A DNA stretch of 64,000 bases, taken from Caminibacter mediatlanticus TB-2 (GTDB taxonomy: Bacteria > Campylobacterota > Campylobacteria > Campylobacterales > Nautiliaceae). Within the stretch, counting starts at the first letter, position 1. Each line of letters opens with the position of its first letter. This document shows positions 1 through 8,557 of this stretch, piece by piece. Made by a program: the position numbers and the translations under genes. The stretch covers positions 601,001 through 665,000 of the forward strand of contig NZ_CP040463.1 in the NCBI RefSeq assembly GCF_005843985.1. Reading direction: 5' to 3'. The notes beneath the pieces are model-generated. The model had not been told where the DNA came from and ran no database searches. It saw only the letters and a program-made list of their open reading frames with translations.

Positions 1-2
1 AA

Positions 3-680
3 ATTTTTAAAACTATTTCACTTGGAGAGAGTGTAGATTTATATCAAAATGGATTAGGAGATGGATTAGCCGCTACACAATATGAATATTCATTATTAAG
101 AAATAAAATAATTCCTATTGCATTAATTGATAAATCTAATGGAGCAGATGTTATAATGTCTAATCTAAGTATAGAAAAGCTTAAAAGACAGAGTAAAATT
201 TATGTGTTTTTAGAATTACATTCAGTAAATAGTATTTTATTAAATCAATTTTTAAAAATTTACCAAATTCCTAAAAATAGAATTTATATTAAAAATTTAG
301 ACCAACAAGAAATAGTTGATTATGATTATGATTTTAAAAAGCCACTGTTAATTATTACTTATGCTCCTTATGATGATATGTTAAAAAAAAGAGGATTTAA
401 AATAGTCGATTCTACTAAAAACACTAAATATTTAGTTGTGGATGCATTATTTATCGATAAAAAATATAAAAATGATTCAAGAATAAAAAAATTAAAAAAA
501 TATCTTTTTATAGCAATAAACGAGATACAAAAACATCCAAAAAAAGTATATGATGAAATAAAAACCTATTATTTAAATTATTCATATGAAGATTATTTAA
601 ATGATTTAGAAAATATTAAGTGGATAAATGGAAATAAAAAAATATTAAATGAAGTATTTGGAGAGATTCATGAGAATTAA
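3..680 (+). CDS. Periplasmic substrate-binding protein, NMT1/SsuA-like, 5' partial
   Basis: The reading frame is open from the window edge to the TAA at 678-680, so the true start and any signal peptide lie upstream. The visible part resembles the NMT1/THI5/SsuA class of ABC-transporter binding proteins: a stretch ending NGADVIMSN, then a segment on residues that normally read as 'KIGV..GSVN', a second lobe, and a closing LVVDALFIDKKY. No permease or ATPase gene follows. Instead the last 11 bases overlap the start of a membrane GGDEF-EAL protein, so this is probably a ligand sensor feeding c-di-GMP signalling rather than a transporter part. The class is fairly clear; the ligand cannot be read from the sequence. 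Confidence 0.65.
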   Translation: MFKTISLGESVDLYQNGLGDGLAATQYEYSLLRNKIIPIALIDKSNGADVIMSNLSIEKLKRQSKIYVFLELHSVNSILLNQFLKIYQIPKNRIYIKNLDQQEIVDYDYDFKKPLLIITYAPYDDMLKKRGFKIVDSTKNTKYLVVDALFIDKKYKNDSRIKKLKKYLFIAINEIQKHPKKVYDEIKTYYLNYSYEDYLNDLENIKWINGNKKILNEVFGEIHEN

Positions 681-2625
681 ATCTTTTTTGATTTTGATAA
701 ATTTATTACTTGTTATTGTATTAACATCATTGTTTTATTATTTTTATTTAATGCAAAAAGAGAGAATTTTTAGTTATTTAAGTGATAATCTTAATAAAGA
801 AATACTTGATGCAAAATTTATAATTAAAAAATATTTAGCAAAAGATGAAGATTTAGATGAAATTAGACCTTTTTATGATAGGCTTGTTTTAAAAAGTGAA
901 TTAATAAAGGGTGTTTTATTAAAAAAGGAAAATAAAACAATACTAATATCAGGAGATATTGAGAAGTTAAATAATATAATTATTTATAAAGAAAGATTAA
1001 AGTTTAATGAAATTTTAGAATCTAATGTAATTAAAGTTCCTGTTAAAATATTTAGTAATAATAAATATGTTAATTATACAATTTATCTATTTTTAAATAA
1101 AAATGTAATAACAAATTTAGTTGAAGATTTGAAATTTAAATTTATGTTTGTATACTTTTTTATATTGATGTTAGTTTTTAGTATCGAGAATTATTTGGTA
1201 AATAAATTTATAGTAAAACCTTTAATTAAGCTTAAAAATTTTTCTAAGAAACTTGAAACAGAACCTAAAAATCTGAAAATAAAAGAATTTAATGAAATAA
1301 AAACTTCTCTTAAACAAAGCTTTGATAAGCTTGAAATGACTATTGATGATTTATATAAAACTACTTTAACTGATTATTTAACAAGACTTGGTAATAGAAA
1401 ATTTTTAGAAAAAAGTGTAAAAGAATTAATCAATAAAAATGAAAAATTTTGTATGGTGTTTTTGGATTTAGATAATTTCAAAGAGATTAATGATTATTAT
1501 GGTCATAGTGTAGGAGATGAGTTAATTATAGAGATTTCAGAAATATTAAAAGAGTTTACAAAAGAAGATGAGATAATATCAAGAGTTGGGGGAGATGAGT
1601 TTGTATTGATATTGAAAGGATGTGATGATAAAACTTATATTAACAATAGATTAAATAAATTATTGAATCAATTAAATAGAAGATGGGTTTTAAGAGATTA
1701 TGAAATTAAAACATCTGTAAGTATGGGAGTTAGTATTTATCCTGATAATGCCATAATATATGAGGAGTTATTAAAAAAATCAGATATTGCGCTTTATGAG
1801 TCAAAATCAAGAGGAAAAAATAGTGTTACATTTTTTGATGATATGCTTGAAGTAAAAGTTAAAAAAGAATTTATTATTAAAAATGATTTAGTTAAAGCAC
1901 TTGAAAAAAATGATTTTTCTTTATATTTACAGCCAAAAGTTGATATGACAGGTAAAATTGTAGGTTGTGAAGGATTAATTCGTTGGATAAAAAATAATCA
2001 AATAATTCCCCCTAATGAATTTATTCCTATTGCAGAAAAAAGTGGTTTGATATTAAAAATTGGTGAGTGGGTAATGAAAAAAAGTTTTGATATAGTAAAA
2101 GAATTTCAAAATGATGAAGATTTAAAAAATATTAAGCTTTCATTTAATGTTTCACCCCTTCAATTTAAGTGCGAGAACTTTTTATTTAATCTTGAAAAAA
2201 TAAAAGAGTTTGCAAATATGTTAGAAATAGAAATAACTGAATCAGTTTTTATAGAAGATAAGAAAAAAGCCAAAGAAATAATTGAAAAAATACATAATTT
2301 AGGGTTTAAAATAAATTTGGATGATTTTGGAACAGGATATTCTTCATTATCAGTACTTAAAGAGTTTGATATTGATTATTTAAAAATAGATAAAGCTTTT
2401 ATAGATGATATTATGAGTGAAAATGGTATGGTTTTTGTAAAAACTATTGTGAATATGTCTAAAAGTTTAAGTATAAAAACAGTTGCTGAAGGAGTAGAAA
2501 GTAAAGAGCAGTTTAATATTCTTAAAAATATAGGAGTTGATGTATATCAAGGATATCTTTTTTCAAAACCTCTTCCAAAAGAAGAGTTTATAAAATTTGT
2601 AAAATCATATACCTTTAATCTTTAA
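670..2625 (+). CDS. Membrane GGDEF-EAL protein (c-di-GMP synthesis/degradation)
   Basis: I start at ATG 670, which follows GGAGAG and gives an immediate membrane segment; an in-frame ATG at 649 lacks this. Layout (651 aa): TM about 7-27, a periplasmic region of about 120 residues, a second TM near 155-175, a linker, a GGDEF domain with intact GGDEF at 307-311, and an EAL domain whose signature reads EGL (434-436). The EAL domain keeps NVSP, EITES, LDDFGTG, LKID and AEGVE, so phosphodiesterase activity looks possible; GGDEF also looks active. It overlaps the binding-protein gene upstream by 11 bases, which suggests that ligand binding in the periplasm controls c-di-GMP turnover. Confidence 0.9.
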   Translation: MRIKSFLILINLLLVIVLTSLFYYFYLMQKERIFSYLSDNLNKEILDAKFIIKKYLAKDEDLDEIRPFYDRLVLKSELIKGVLLKKENKTILISGDIEKLNNIIIYKERLKFNEILESNVIKVPVKIFSNNKYVNYTIYLFLNKNVITNLVEDLKFKFMFVYFFILMLVFSIENYLVNKFIVKPLIKLKNFSKKLETEPKNLKIKEFNEIKTSLKQSFDKLEMTIDDLYKTTLTDYLTRLGNRKFLEKSVKELINKNEKFCMVFLDLDNFKEINDYYGHSVGDELIIEISEILKEFTKEDEIISRVGGDEFVLILKGCDDKTYINNRLNKLLNQLNRRWVLRDYEIKTSVSMGVSIYPDNAIIYEELLKKSDIALYESKSRGKNSVTFFDDMLEVKVKKEFIIKNDLVKALEKNDFSLYLQPKVDMTGKIVGCEGLIRWIKNNQIIPPNEFIPIAEKSGLILKIGEWVMKKSFDIVKEFQNDEDLKNIKLSFNVSPLQFKCENFLFNLEKIKEFANMLEIEITESVFIEDKKKAKEIIEKIHNLGFKINLDDFGTGYSSLSVLKEFDIDYLKIDKAFIDDIMSENGMVFVKTIVNMSKSLSIKTVAEGVESKEQFNILKNIGVDVYQGYLFSKPLPKEEFIKFVKSYTFNL

Positions 2626-3333
2626 ACTAAGAAGACCAAAATATTCGTGAATAGCTTTATAACTTGCATTCAAGGAGTTCATCTTTGGAAAATAATCCCA
2701 TATACTCTCAATTGGTTTAGAATAAAATCCAACAGGTTTTGTTATTATTTTAAATCCAAAAAATTTAAAAATCTTATAACTTCTTTTCATATGATAAGCG
2801 TTTGTAACAAGATAAATATTTTTAGGTAATTTTAACTTTTTAAAAAGTAGGGCAGTATACATTCCATTTTGGATAGTATTTAATGATTTGTCTTCAAAAT
2901 ATGTTGTAATATTTACATCAAAAGTTTTAGTTAAAAGTTGAACATCATGTTTTGTATTTTCAGCTTCACTTATTTTTCCTATGCCACCTCCACTAAATAC
3001 AAAAGGTATATTATAAGTTTTAGCTAAAATAAGTCCGTAAACTTCTCTTTTAAATGCATCTGGAAATGCTTTTATTGTGTCTTTTGGATTACTGCCACCT
3101 CCAAGGACTACAACTGCTGAGGGAGTTATATTGTCTTTATGTTTAAAATTTTCTAATGGATTTAAAAGCATATTAGAAACTGGTTGAATACTTAATAAAT
3201 AAAGTGTCAAAGCTGATATAAAGAAAAGAATTTTAAATCTTTTTGCAAAAATAGTGGCTATAAGTAAAATAATAATAAAAATTCCAGGTGGTAAAAATAG
3301 ATAAGTAAAAAGTTTTGATATGATATAGAACAT
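2605..3333 (-). CDS. YdcF/ElyC-like DUF218 membrane protein
   Basis: This 242-aa protein has two N-terminal hydrophobic segments (about 5-27 and 31-50) followed by a DUF218 domain: VVVLGGGS near 75, FSGGG near 115, ED.S.NT near 148, and LVTNAYHMKRS near 177. The family includes SanA, ElyC and YdcF of E. coli, linked to envelope integrity, with no firmly established reaction. The gene converges on the GGDEF-EAL gene and their ends overlap by 21 bases. The start at 3333 gives a plausible membrane anchor. The short space to the rightward SDR gene must hold divergent promoters. Confidence 0.75.
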   Translation of the reverse strand: MFYIISKLFTYLFLPPGIFIIILLIATIFAKRFKILFFISALTLYLLSIQPVSNMLLNPLENFKHKDNITPSAVVVLGGGSNPKDTIKAFPDAFKREVYGLILAKTYNIPFVFSGGGIGKISEAENTKHDVQLLTKTFDVNITTYFEDKSLNTIQNGMYTALLFKKLKLPKNIYLVTNAYHMKRSYKIFKFFGFKIITKPVGFYSKPIESIWDYFPKMNSLNASYKAIHEYFGLLSLKIKGI

Positions 3334-3372
3334 TTAAGTCCTTTTTTTGTGAAATTATATCAAAGGAAAGTT

Positions 3373-4101
3373 ATGAATATTGTTATTACTGGCGCAAGTA
3401 GAGGAATTGGAAGAGAGTTAATAAAAAGATATTTAAATAGGGCTAATAAAATTTATGCAATTGCAAGAGATGAAGAAAAATTAAAAGAATTAAAAAAAAT
3501 ATCTAATAAAATTGAAATAATTTCTCTTGATTTAGCTAATTTAGATAAAGTAAGAGAAGTTTCAAAATATTTAGGCGATAAAGAGATTGATTTAGTAATT
3601 TTAAATGCAGCTATTTCTTTGCCTCATTCACCAAATTTTACACCATTTGAGGATTTTAAAAGAAGTTTTGATGTTAATTTTTTAAGTATTCATGCACTGC
3701 TTGAATATATTGTCCCTTCAATGCAAAAAAGAAAAAGAGGAAAAATTGTTTTTATCTCTTCTCTTGCATCACTTATAGCTTCTCCAACATCACTTCCATA
3801 TAGTGCAACTAAAAGGGCGATTAATTCATATGCACAATCTCTTAGAAACTTGCTTGCAAAAGATAATATAAAAGTTATAAATATTCTTCCTGGATTTATA
3901 AAAACTGATATGACTGCAAAGAATAATTTTTATATGCCTTTTTTGATGGAGTTAGAGGATGGAGTAGATAGAATACAAAAAGCAATTGAGAAAAATTATA
4001 AAGAGTATGCTTTTCCAAAGAGATTTTATTACTTAATTAAACTTTTTACTTTTTTACCTTTAAATTTACAAGATAAATTATTGCAAAATTTAGTTAAATA
4101 A
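3373..4101 (+). CDS. Short-chain dehydrogenase/reductase (SDR)
   Basis: The start is ATG 3373, preceded by AAAGGAAAG and followed at once by the Rossmann strand; an in-frame ATG at 3349 would add eight unlikely residues. The classical SDR motifs are all present: TGASRGIG for the dinucleotide, NAA (NAAIS), a catalytic Ser in ISSLAS, and YSATK as the YxxxK pair. At 242 aa the length is normal. A C-terminal hydrophobic patch hints at a membrane or lipid substrate, but the substrate is unknown. It is followed 27 bases later by the formate-dehydrogenase-like gene. Confidence 0.85.
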   Translation: MNIVITGASRGIGRELIKRYLNRANKIYAIARDEEKLKELKKISNKIEIISLDLANLDKVREVSKYLGDKEIDLVILNAAISLPHSPNFTPFEDFKRSFDVNFLSIHALLEYIVPSMQKRKRGKIVFISSLASLIASPTSLPYSATKRAINSYAQSLRNLLAKDNIKVINILPGFIKTDMTAKNNFYMPFLMELEDGVDRIQKAIEKNYKEYAFPKRFYYLIKLFTFLPLNLQDKLLQNLVK

Positions 4102-4128
4102 GATATATTTTGTCAAAAAAGGGTATTT

Positions 4129-6168
4129 ATGATATCTGTTTGTACTTATTGTGGGGTAGGGTGTGAGATTGATGTTGAGGTAGAAAATAATATGATAAAA
4201 AAGATTAAACCTCTAAAAAATGGAATTTCAAGTGGTGGGGAGTTATGTATTAAGGGTAAGTATGGATATGATTTTTTAGATTATAGACTAAAAAATCATT
4301 TAGTAAGTTATGAATTTATAAAAAAGAATGCTAATGATATGCCTTTTTCACTGCAAGTTAGACTTGCTAATTTAATAGAGTATGATGAGAGATTTTACTC
4401 AGCCCCATTTAGTTTAGCAGTAGATTTAACAGCGTGGAAATTAAAAGAGATAATTAATAAAAATTCTTCAAATTCAATTGCTTGTATTGGAGGAGCAAGG
4501 ACGAATATAGAGAGTGCTTGGTTTTTTCAACATTTTGCAAGAAAAATTCTAAAAACTCCACATATTGATAATTGTGCAAGAGTTTGTCACTCTCCAAGTC
4601 TTAGTGGTCTTAAAATGAGTATAGGAGAGGGAGCAAGTAGTGTTGATTTTGATTCTATTTTTGATGCTGAGACTATTTTTGTAATAGGCTCTAACACCAC
4701 AGAAGCCCATCCTATGGTTGCAAGTAGAATTATTAAAGCTAAAAGAAAAGGTGCTAAATTAATCGTTGTTGATGTTAGAGAAATTCCTTTAATGAAATTT
4801 GCAGATATTAGTGTTATTTTACCTTTTGAGAGTAACTTACTTTTTTTAAATGCTATTGCAAAAGAGTTAATTCAAAAAGATTTAATTAATAAAGAGTTTA
4901 TTAAAAATAGATGTGTTAAATTTGATAAATATAAAGAGTTGATTTTAAAAGATAGATATTCAAAAGAGTTTTTTAAAAAGTTAAAAGGTTTTGAAAAAAT
5001 ATCAGCTCAGATAGAAGAGATTGCAAAACTCATAACTAAAAAAACAATTTTTACTTGGGGACTTGGAATAACTGAGCATATTGATGGGACTGAGAGTGTA
5101 AATGCAATAAGTAATCTTGCAATGCTTACAGGAAATTTTAAAAAAGGAGCAGGAGTTTTACCTCTTAGAGGTCAAAATAATGTCCAAGGGGCTTGTGATG
5201 TTGGATGTTTACCATATTATCTGCCAGATTATATAAGGCCAAAAGAGGATGAGATAGGGCTTATGACTCCTGATATTATTGATGCTATTTTAGATAATAA
5301 AATAAAAGCAATAATAAATATGGGAGAAGATATCTTGCATATTCATCCAAATCAAAATAAAATACATAAAGCCTTTGAAAAGTTAGAATTTTTAGCAGTA
5401 TTAGAAGTTATGGAAAATGAGATAACTAAAAAAGCTGATATAGTGTTTGGTGTAAAAAGTGGATATGAAAAGGAAGGTGTTTTTGTAAATGCTGAGAGAA
5501 GACTTCATTTAACAAAACCATTAATTAAAAGTAATTTGCCAGATGACTGGGAAGTATTACAAGCAATTGCTAAAAAGTTTAATGAAAATGTTAATTTTAA
5601 TTTAAGCAAGGAAGTTTTTGAAGAGTGTACAAAAGAAGTAAAAAGATTTGCTGGGGCTACATATGAAAGATTAGAAAAAAAACCTCTTCAATGGCCAATT
5701 AAAGAGGATGGAACTGACTCTCCTATTTTACATTTAGAAAAATTTTCAACTCCTGATGGAAAAGGACATTTTCATTATTATAAATACCATTTAAGAGGGG
5801 AAGTAAAAGATTTAATTGAAGGAAAGAAAAATTGGTATTTAAATTCAGGAAGAGCACTTCCACAATATAATAATGCAGCCCAAACTAAAAAAAGTGAAAA
5901 ATTAAATACTAAATATAGTGATGATGTTTTATTAGTTAATGAAATTCATAAAAAAGAAATTTCGAGTAAAGTTAAATTAAAATCAAAATATGGAGAGAGT
6001 GAAATTTTAAATGTTAAATTTACTAACAAAGTTAGACCATACACTCTTTTTACAACATTTCATTTTGCAAAAAATAAAATCAACTTTTTATTTGGAGATG
6101 AAGCAGACCATAAAGTAAAAACAGCAAGATTTAAATCAGTTAAAGTTGAGGTAATTAATGTAAATTAG
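4129..6168 (+). CDS. Molybdopterin oxidoreductase, formate dehydrogenase catalytic-subunit type (Cys form)
   Basis: This 679-aa protein starts directly with a [4Fe-4S] motif (Cys 5, 8, 12 and 40) and continues with bis-MGD domains: GSNTTEAHP, a QNNVQGACDVG stretch, and the C-terminal MGD-binding domain with SGRALPQYN. The metal-binding site reads CARVCHSPS, so Cys153 (TGT at 4585) sits where E. coli FdhF has selenocysteine, followed by the conserved His. No signal peptide, electron-transfer subunit or membrane subunit lies nearby, so it is probably cytoplasmic and its partner is encoded elsewhere. FdhF-like formate dehydrogenase is the best call; another molybdoenzyme of the same branch is possible. 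Confidence 0.8.
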   Translation: MISVCTYCGVGCEIDVEVENNMIKKIKPLKNGISSGGELCIKGKYGYDFLDYRLKNHLVSYEFIKKNANDMPFSLQVRLANLIEYDERFYSAPFSLAVDLTAWKLKEIINKNSSNSIACIGGARTNIESAWFFQHFARKILKTPHIDNCARVCHSPSLSGLKMSIGEGASSVDFDSIFDAETIFVIGSNTTEAHPMVASRIIKAKRKGAKLIVVDVREIPLMKFADISVILPFESNLLFLNAIAKELIQKDLINKEFIKNRCVKFDKYKELILKDRYSKEFFKKLKGFEKISAQIEEIAKLITKKTIFTWGLGITEHIDGTESVNAISNLAMLTGNFKKGAGVLPLRGQNNVQGACDVGCLPYYLPDYIRPKEDEIGLMTPDIIDAILDNKIKAIINMGEDILHIHPNQNKIHKAFEKLEFLAVLEVMENEITKKADIVFGVKSGYEKEGVFVNAERRLHLTKPLIKSNLPDDWEVLQAIAKKFNENVNFNLSKEVFEECTKEVKRFAGATYERLEKKPLQWPIKEDGTDSPILHLEKFSTPDGKGHFHYYKYHLRGEVKDLIEGKKNWYLNSGRALPQYNNAAQTKKSEKLNTKYSDDVLLVNEIHKKEISSKVKLKSKYGESEILNVKFTNKVRPYTLFTTFHFAKNKINFLFGDEADHKVKTARFKSVKVEVINVN

Positions 6169-6419
6169 CATAGGCCCGATTTAATAAATAGATGTTTAAA
6201 ATTTCTCAACAGAAGAGTAAATTTTTTAACATTTTGCAATAGCCAAAAAGCATTAACTCACTTCGTCCAAACAAAATGCTTTTTTACCTCTTTTGCTACA
6301 CTAAAATTTGCAATTGTTTCGTCATTTTAAAAATTTAATTTTTGTTTTATATTTTCTATCGAATTCACGTTAAATTAATGATCTTTTAATAAATAGTGAG
6401 TTTTTTATACTAAAAATAC
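6169..6419. other. Intergenic region downstream of the formate-dehydrogenase-like gene
   Basis: No ORF of useful size and no tRNA-like fold. The base composition is less uniformly A/T than the neighbouring spacers. It contains one long-loop hairpin (6245-6284), further bracketed by TAGC (6239-6242) and GCTA (about 6294). It could hold a transcription end or an untranslated RNA; I cannot say which. Confidence 0.4.
6245..6284 (+). terminator. Hairpin followed by T-run, possible terminator of the fdh-like gene
   Basis: AAAAAGCATT (6245-6254) pairs with AATGCTTTTT (6275-6284), a perfect 10-bp stem ending in a T-run, with a 20-base loop. It lies 77 bases past the stop of the fdh-like gene. The loop is longer than usual for an intrinsic terminator and only two pairs at the core are G-C, so this is a moderate call. 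Confidence 0.45.
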
Positions 6420-6448
6420 TTGACTTTATTGTAGTAAAGTTGTATAAT
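6420..6448 (+). promoter_or_regulatory. Sigma-70 promoter of the YfdX-like gene
   Basis: TTGACT (6420-6425) and TATAAT (6443-6448) are separated by 17 bases. A start of transcription near 6455 would leave a leader of under 20 bases carrying AAGGAGGGG just before ATG 6473. Confidence 0.8.
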
Positions 6449-6472
6449 AACAGAAAAATTAAGGAGGGGAAA

Positions 6473-7348
6473 ATGGCAGAAAACAAAAGAATGGAAGAAA
6501 AAAAAGAGGTAACACAAAAAGTTGAAAATGCTCAAAATAACTATGTAGATGAGAGAGTAAAAAAAATTACCCAAGAAGCAGTTGAAGCAATAAATCTTGT
6601 AACATCAGTTATTGAAGCATTAGATAATAAAGATAAAAATAAAGCAATTGAAACTATTGAAAAAGCGCTTGGAAAACTTGAAGTTTTAGTTGCAAGAGAC
6701 CCAAATTTACAAGTAGTACCTGTGGATGTAAAAGAGCAAGTAATAGATTTTCCAGGAACAGTTGATGATGTTGAAGCTGCAAAAACTGAAATAGTAGCTT
6801 TAATAAAAGCTGGTGAAGTGCAACTTGCAAGAGATATTATGCTAAATTTAGCAAGTGAGCTTGATATTTATGTAACAGCACTTCCTATTGGAACATATCC
6901 AGTTGTATTAAAAGCAATTATTCCATTAATTGAACAAGAAAAATTTGAAGAAGCTAAAAAACTAATAATTGAAGCACTTGAAACATTAGTAATTGAAAAA
7001 ATTGTAATTCCATTGCCAATACTTAGAGCAGAACAAGCAATTATTAGAGCAAATGAACTTGCTAATAAAGAAAATCCAAATAAAGATGAATTAAAAGAGC
7101 TTTTAGCTTATGCAAAAGAGCAACTTCAACTTGCAGAAGCACTTGGATATGGAAAAGTAGAAATAGATTACAAAGACTTATATGAAGAAATTGAAAAACT
7201 TGAAAAAATATTAGCAAGTGATGAATCAACAGAAGATATCTTTAAAACTCTTAAAGAAAAATTATCTTCAATTATGGTTAAATTTAATAAACCAAAAGCT
7301 CCAACAAATATGCCAAAAGCAGAAGATAAAAAAGAGGAGTCTAAATAG
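6473..7348 (+). CDS. YfdX family protein
   Basis: The start is ATG 6473, behind a very strong AAGGAGGGG site; an in-frame ATG at 6440 lies inside the promoter. The 291-aa product is acidic and almost all helical, with repeated helix pairs rich in A, E, K and L. The middle has the proline-spaced segments I associate with the YfdX family (VVPVDV near 87, ALPIGTYPVVLKA near 146, VIPLPILRAEQA near 185), and the ends are charged tails. E. coli YfdX is exported and linked to acid and heat stress; here there is no signal peptide, so it should be cytoplasmic. It is transcribed alone from a consensus promoter with a strong ribosome site, suggesting high expression. Confidence 0.65.
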   Translation: MAENKRMEEKKEVTQKVENAQNNYVDERVKKITQEAVEAINLVTSVIEALDNKDKNKAIETIEKALGKLEVLVARDPNLQVVPVDVKEQVIDFPGTVDDVEAAKTEIVALIKAGEVQLARDIMLNLASELDIYVTALPIGTYPVVLKAIIPLIEQEKFEEAKKLIIEALETLVIEKIVIPLPILRAEQAIIRANELANKENPNKDELKELLAYAKEQLQLAEALGYGKVEIDYKDLYEEIEKLEKILASDESTEDIFKTLKEKLSSIMVKFNKPKAPTNMPKAEDKKEESK

Positions 7349-7459
7349 GCTCCTTATATCAATTTTGAATAAGTTAATTACTTTAAAAATATTTAAAACT
7401 CCAATTCTTTCAATGCTTTTTATAATTTTCTATTATCTATTTTTCATTGTTAATTGGTA

Positions 7460-8557
7460 TTATTTTACTCCATGAGAATGTAAAAAATCTTTTCTTGAAA
7501 TTAAATTTTCTAAAATTGCAAATAAAATCATAAAATTAATAAAACTTGTGCCTCCATGACTTAAAAGAGGTAAAGGTACTCCTACAACTGGTGCTAAATT
7601 CATTGTCATTGCTATATTAATAAAAGCATATATAAAAATCATTAATGCAACACCTATATACATAACTTTTGCAAAGTAATCATTTCCCAATTTTTCAGCT
7701 TTTTTTAATAAATACACTATTAAAATAAAATAAAGGATAATTATAAATGAAGCTCCTATAAATCCAAATCTTTCTACTAAATATGCAAAAATAAAATCAC
7801 TACTTGCAATTGGCAAAAATTTTAATTGAGTTTGAGTTGCATTTTTTTTACTTTTTCCAGTAAGTCCTCCACTACCAATTGCAATTAAGGATTGTTTTAC
7901 ATGATAGCTTGGTTTATTTAAAAAATGTTCAATTCTTTTTTTTTGATAATCTTTTAATAAAAATTTATATGCTATTGGAGTAAAGATAATTGCAAAGATT
8001 GATAAAGTAATCCATATTTTTTTATCAACTCCAATTATAAACAATACTCCAAATCCAATAATTAAAGTAATTAATGCAGTCCCTAAGTCTGGTTCTTTGG
8101 CTATAAGTAAAAAAGGAATTATAATGTAAATAGATAGTCTTAAAAACTCTTTTAAATTATATACAGGTCTTGGTGGATATTTGTAAATTAAATATCCAAG
8201 CATTAAAAGAAGAGTTGTCTTCATAAATTCAGCAGGTTGAATGGTTAAATTTATTATTGGAATTTTGAGCCATCTTTGAGCTCCAAGGATTTTTATTCCA
8301 AATAAATCAACCATTATAAGTAAGATTATATTTAACCAATAGATAAAAGGAATTATCCAAAGAAGTTTTCTTATTGGAATAAAATAAACAAAAATAAAAA
8401 CTATAAATCCAATAGAAATATAGATTAACTCTTTTATAAATAGTCTATGCGAAATTTCATTTACAAGAAATAAACTAATTAAAATAAAAGGAATTAAAAG
8501 GAGAATAAGAAAAAAATCGAATTTTTTAATTGCAAGGTTGTTTTGTATACTCCTCAA
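7460..8557 (-). CDS. rodA: RodA, SEDS-family peptidoglycan polymerase of the elongasome
   Basis: About ten hydrophobic segments and the SEDS signatures identify it: TIQPAEFMK near 108, AKEPDLGTA near 154, and [14 protein letters not shown] near 330. The last is the RodA rather than FtsW form. RodA polymerises lateral-wall peptidoglycan together with PBP2. The start is a TTG at 8557 behind GGAG, inside the end of the chemoreceptor gene upstream (overlap 32 bases); another TTG at 8536 is possible. It is the last gene of the leftward ribA operon. Confidence 0.9.
   Translation of the reverse strand: MRSIQNNLAIKKFDFFLILLLIPFILISLFLVNEISHRLFIKELIYISIGFIVFIFVYFIPIRKLLWIIPFIYWLNIILLIMVDLFGIKILGAQRWLKIPIINLTIQPAEFMKTTLLLMLGYLIYKYPPRPVYNLKEFLRLSIYIIIPFLLIAKEPDLGTALITLIIGFGVLFIIGVDKKIWITLSIFAIIFTPIAYKFLLKDYQKKRIEHFLNKPSYHVKQSLIAIGSGGLTGKSKKNATQTQLKFLPIASSDFIFAYLVERFGFIGASFIIILYFILIVYLLKKAEKLGNDYFAKVMYIGVALMIFIYAFINIAMTMNLAPVVGVPLPLLSHGGTSFINFMILFAILENLISRKDFLHSHGVK

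Noticed and set aside
4585..4587. Formate-dehydrogenase-like gene as a second selenoprotein
   Set aside because: The codon is TGT, and the frame has no internal TGA.
7218..7475. 85-aa ORF overlapping the end of the YfdX-like gene
   Set aside because: It is out of frame with the strongly supported gene, has a sequence typical of A/T-rich shadow frames, and lacks its own start signals.
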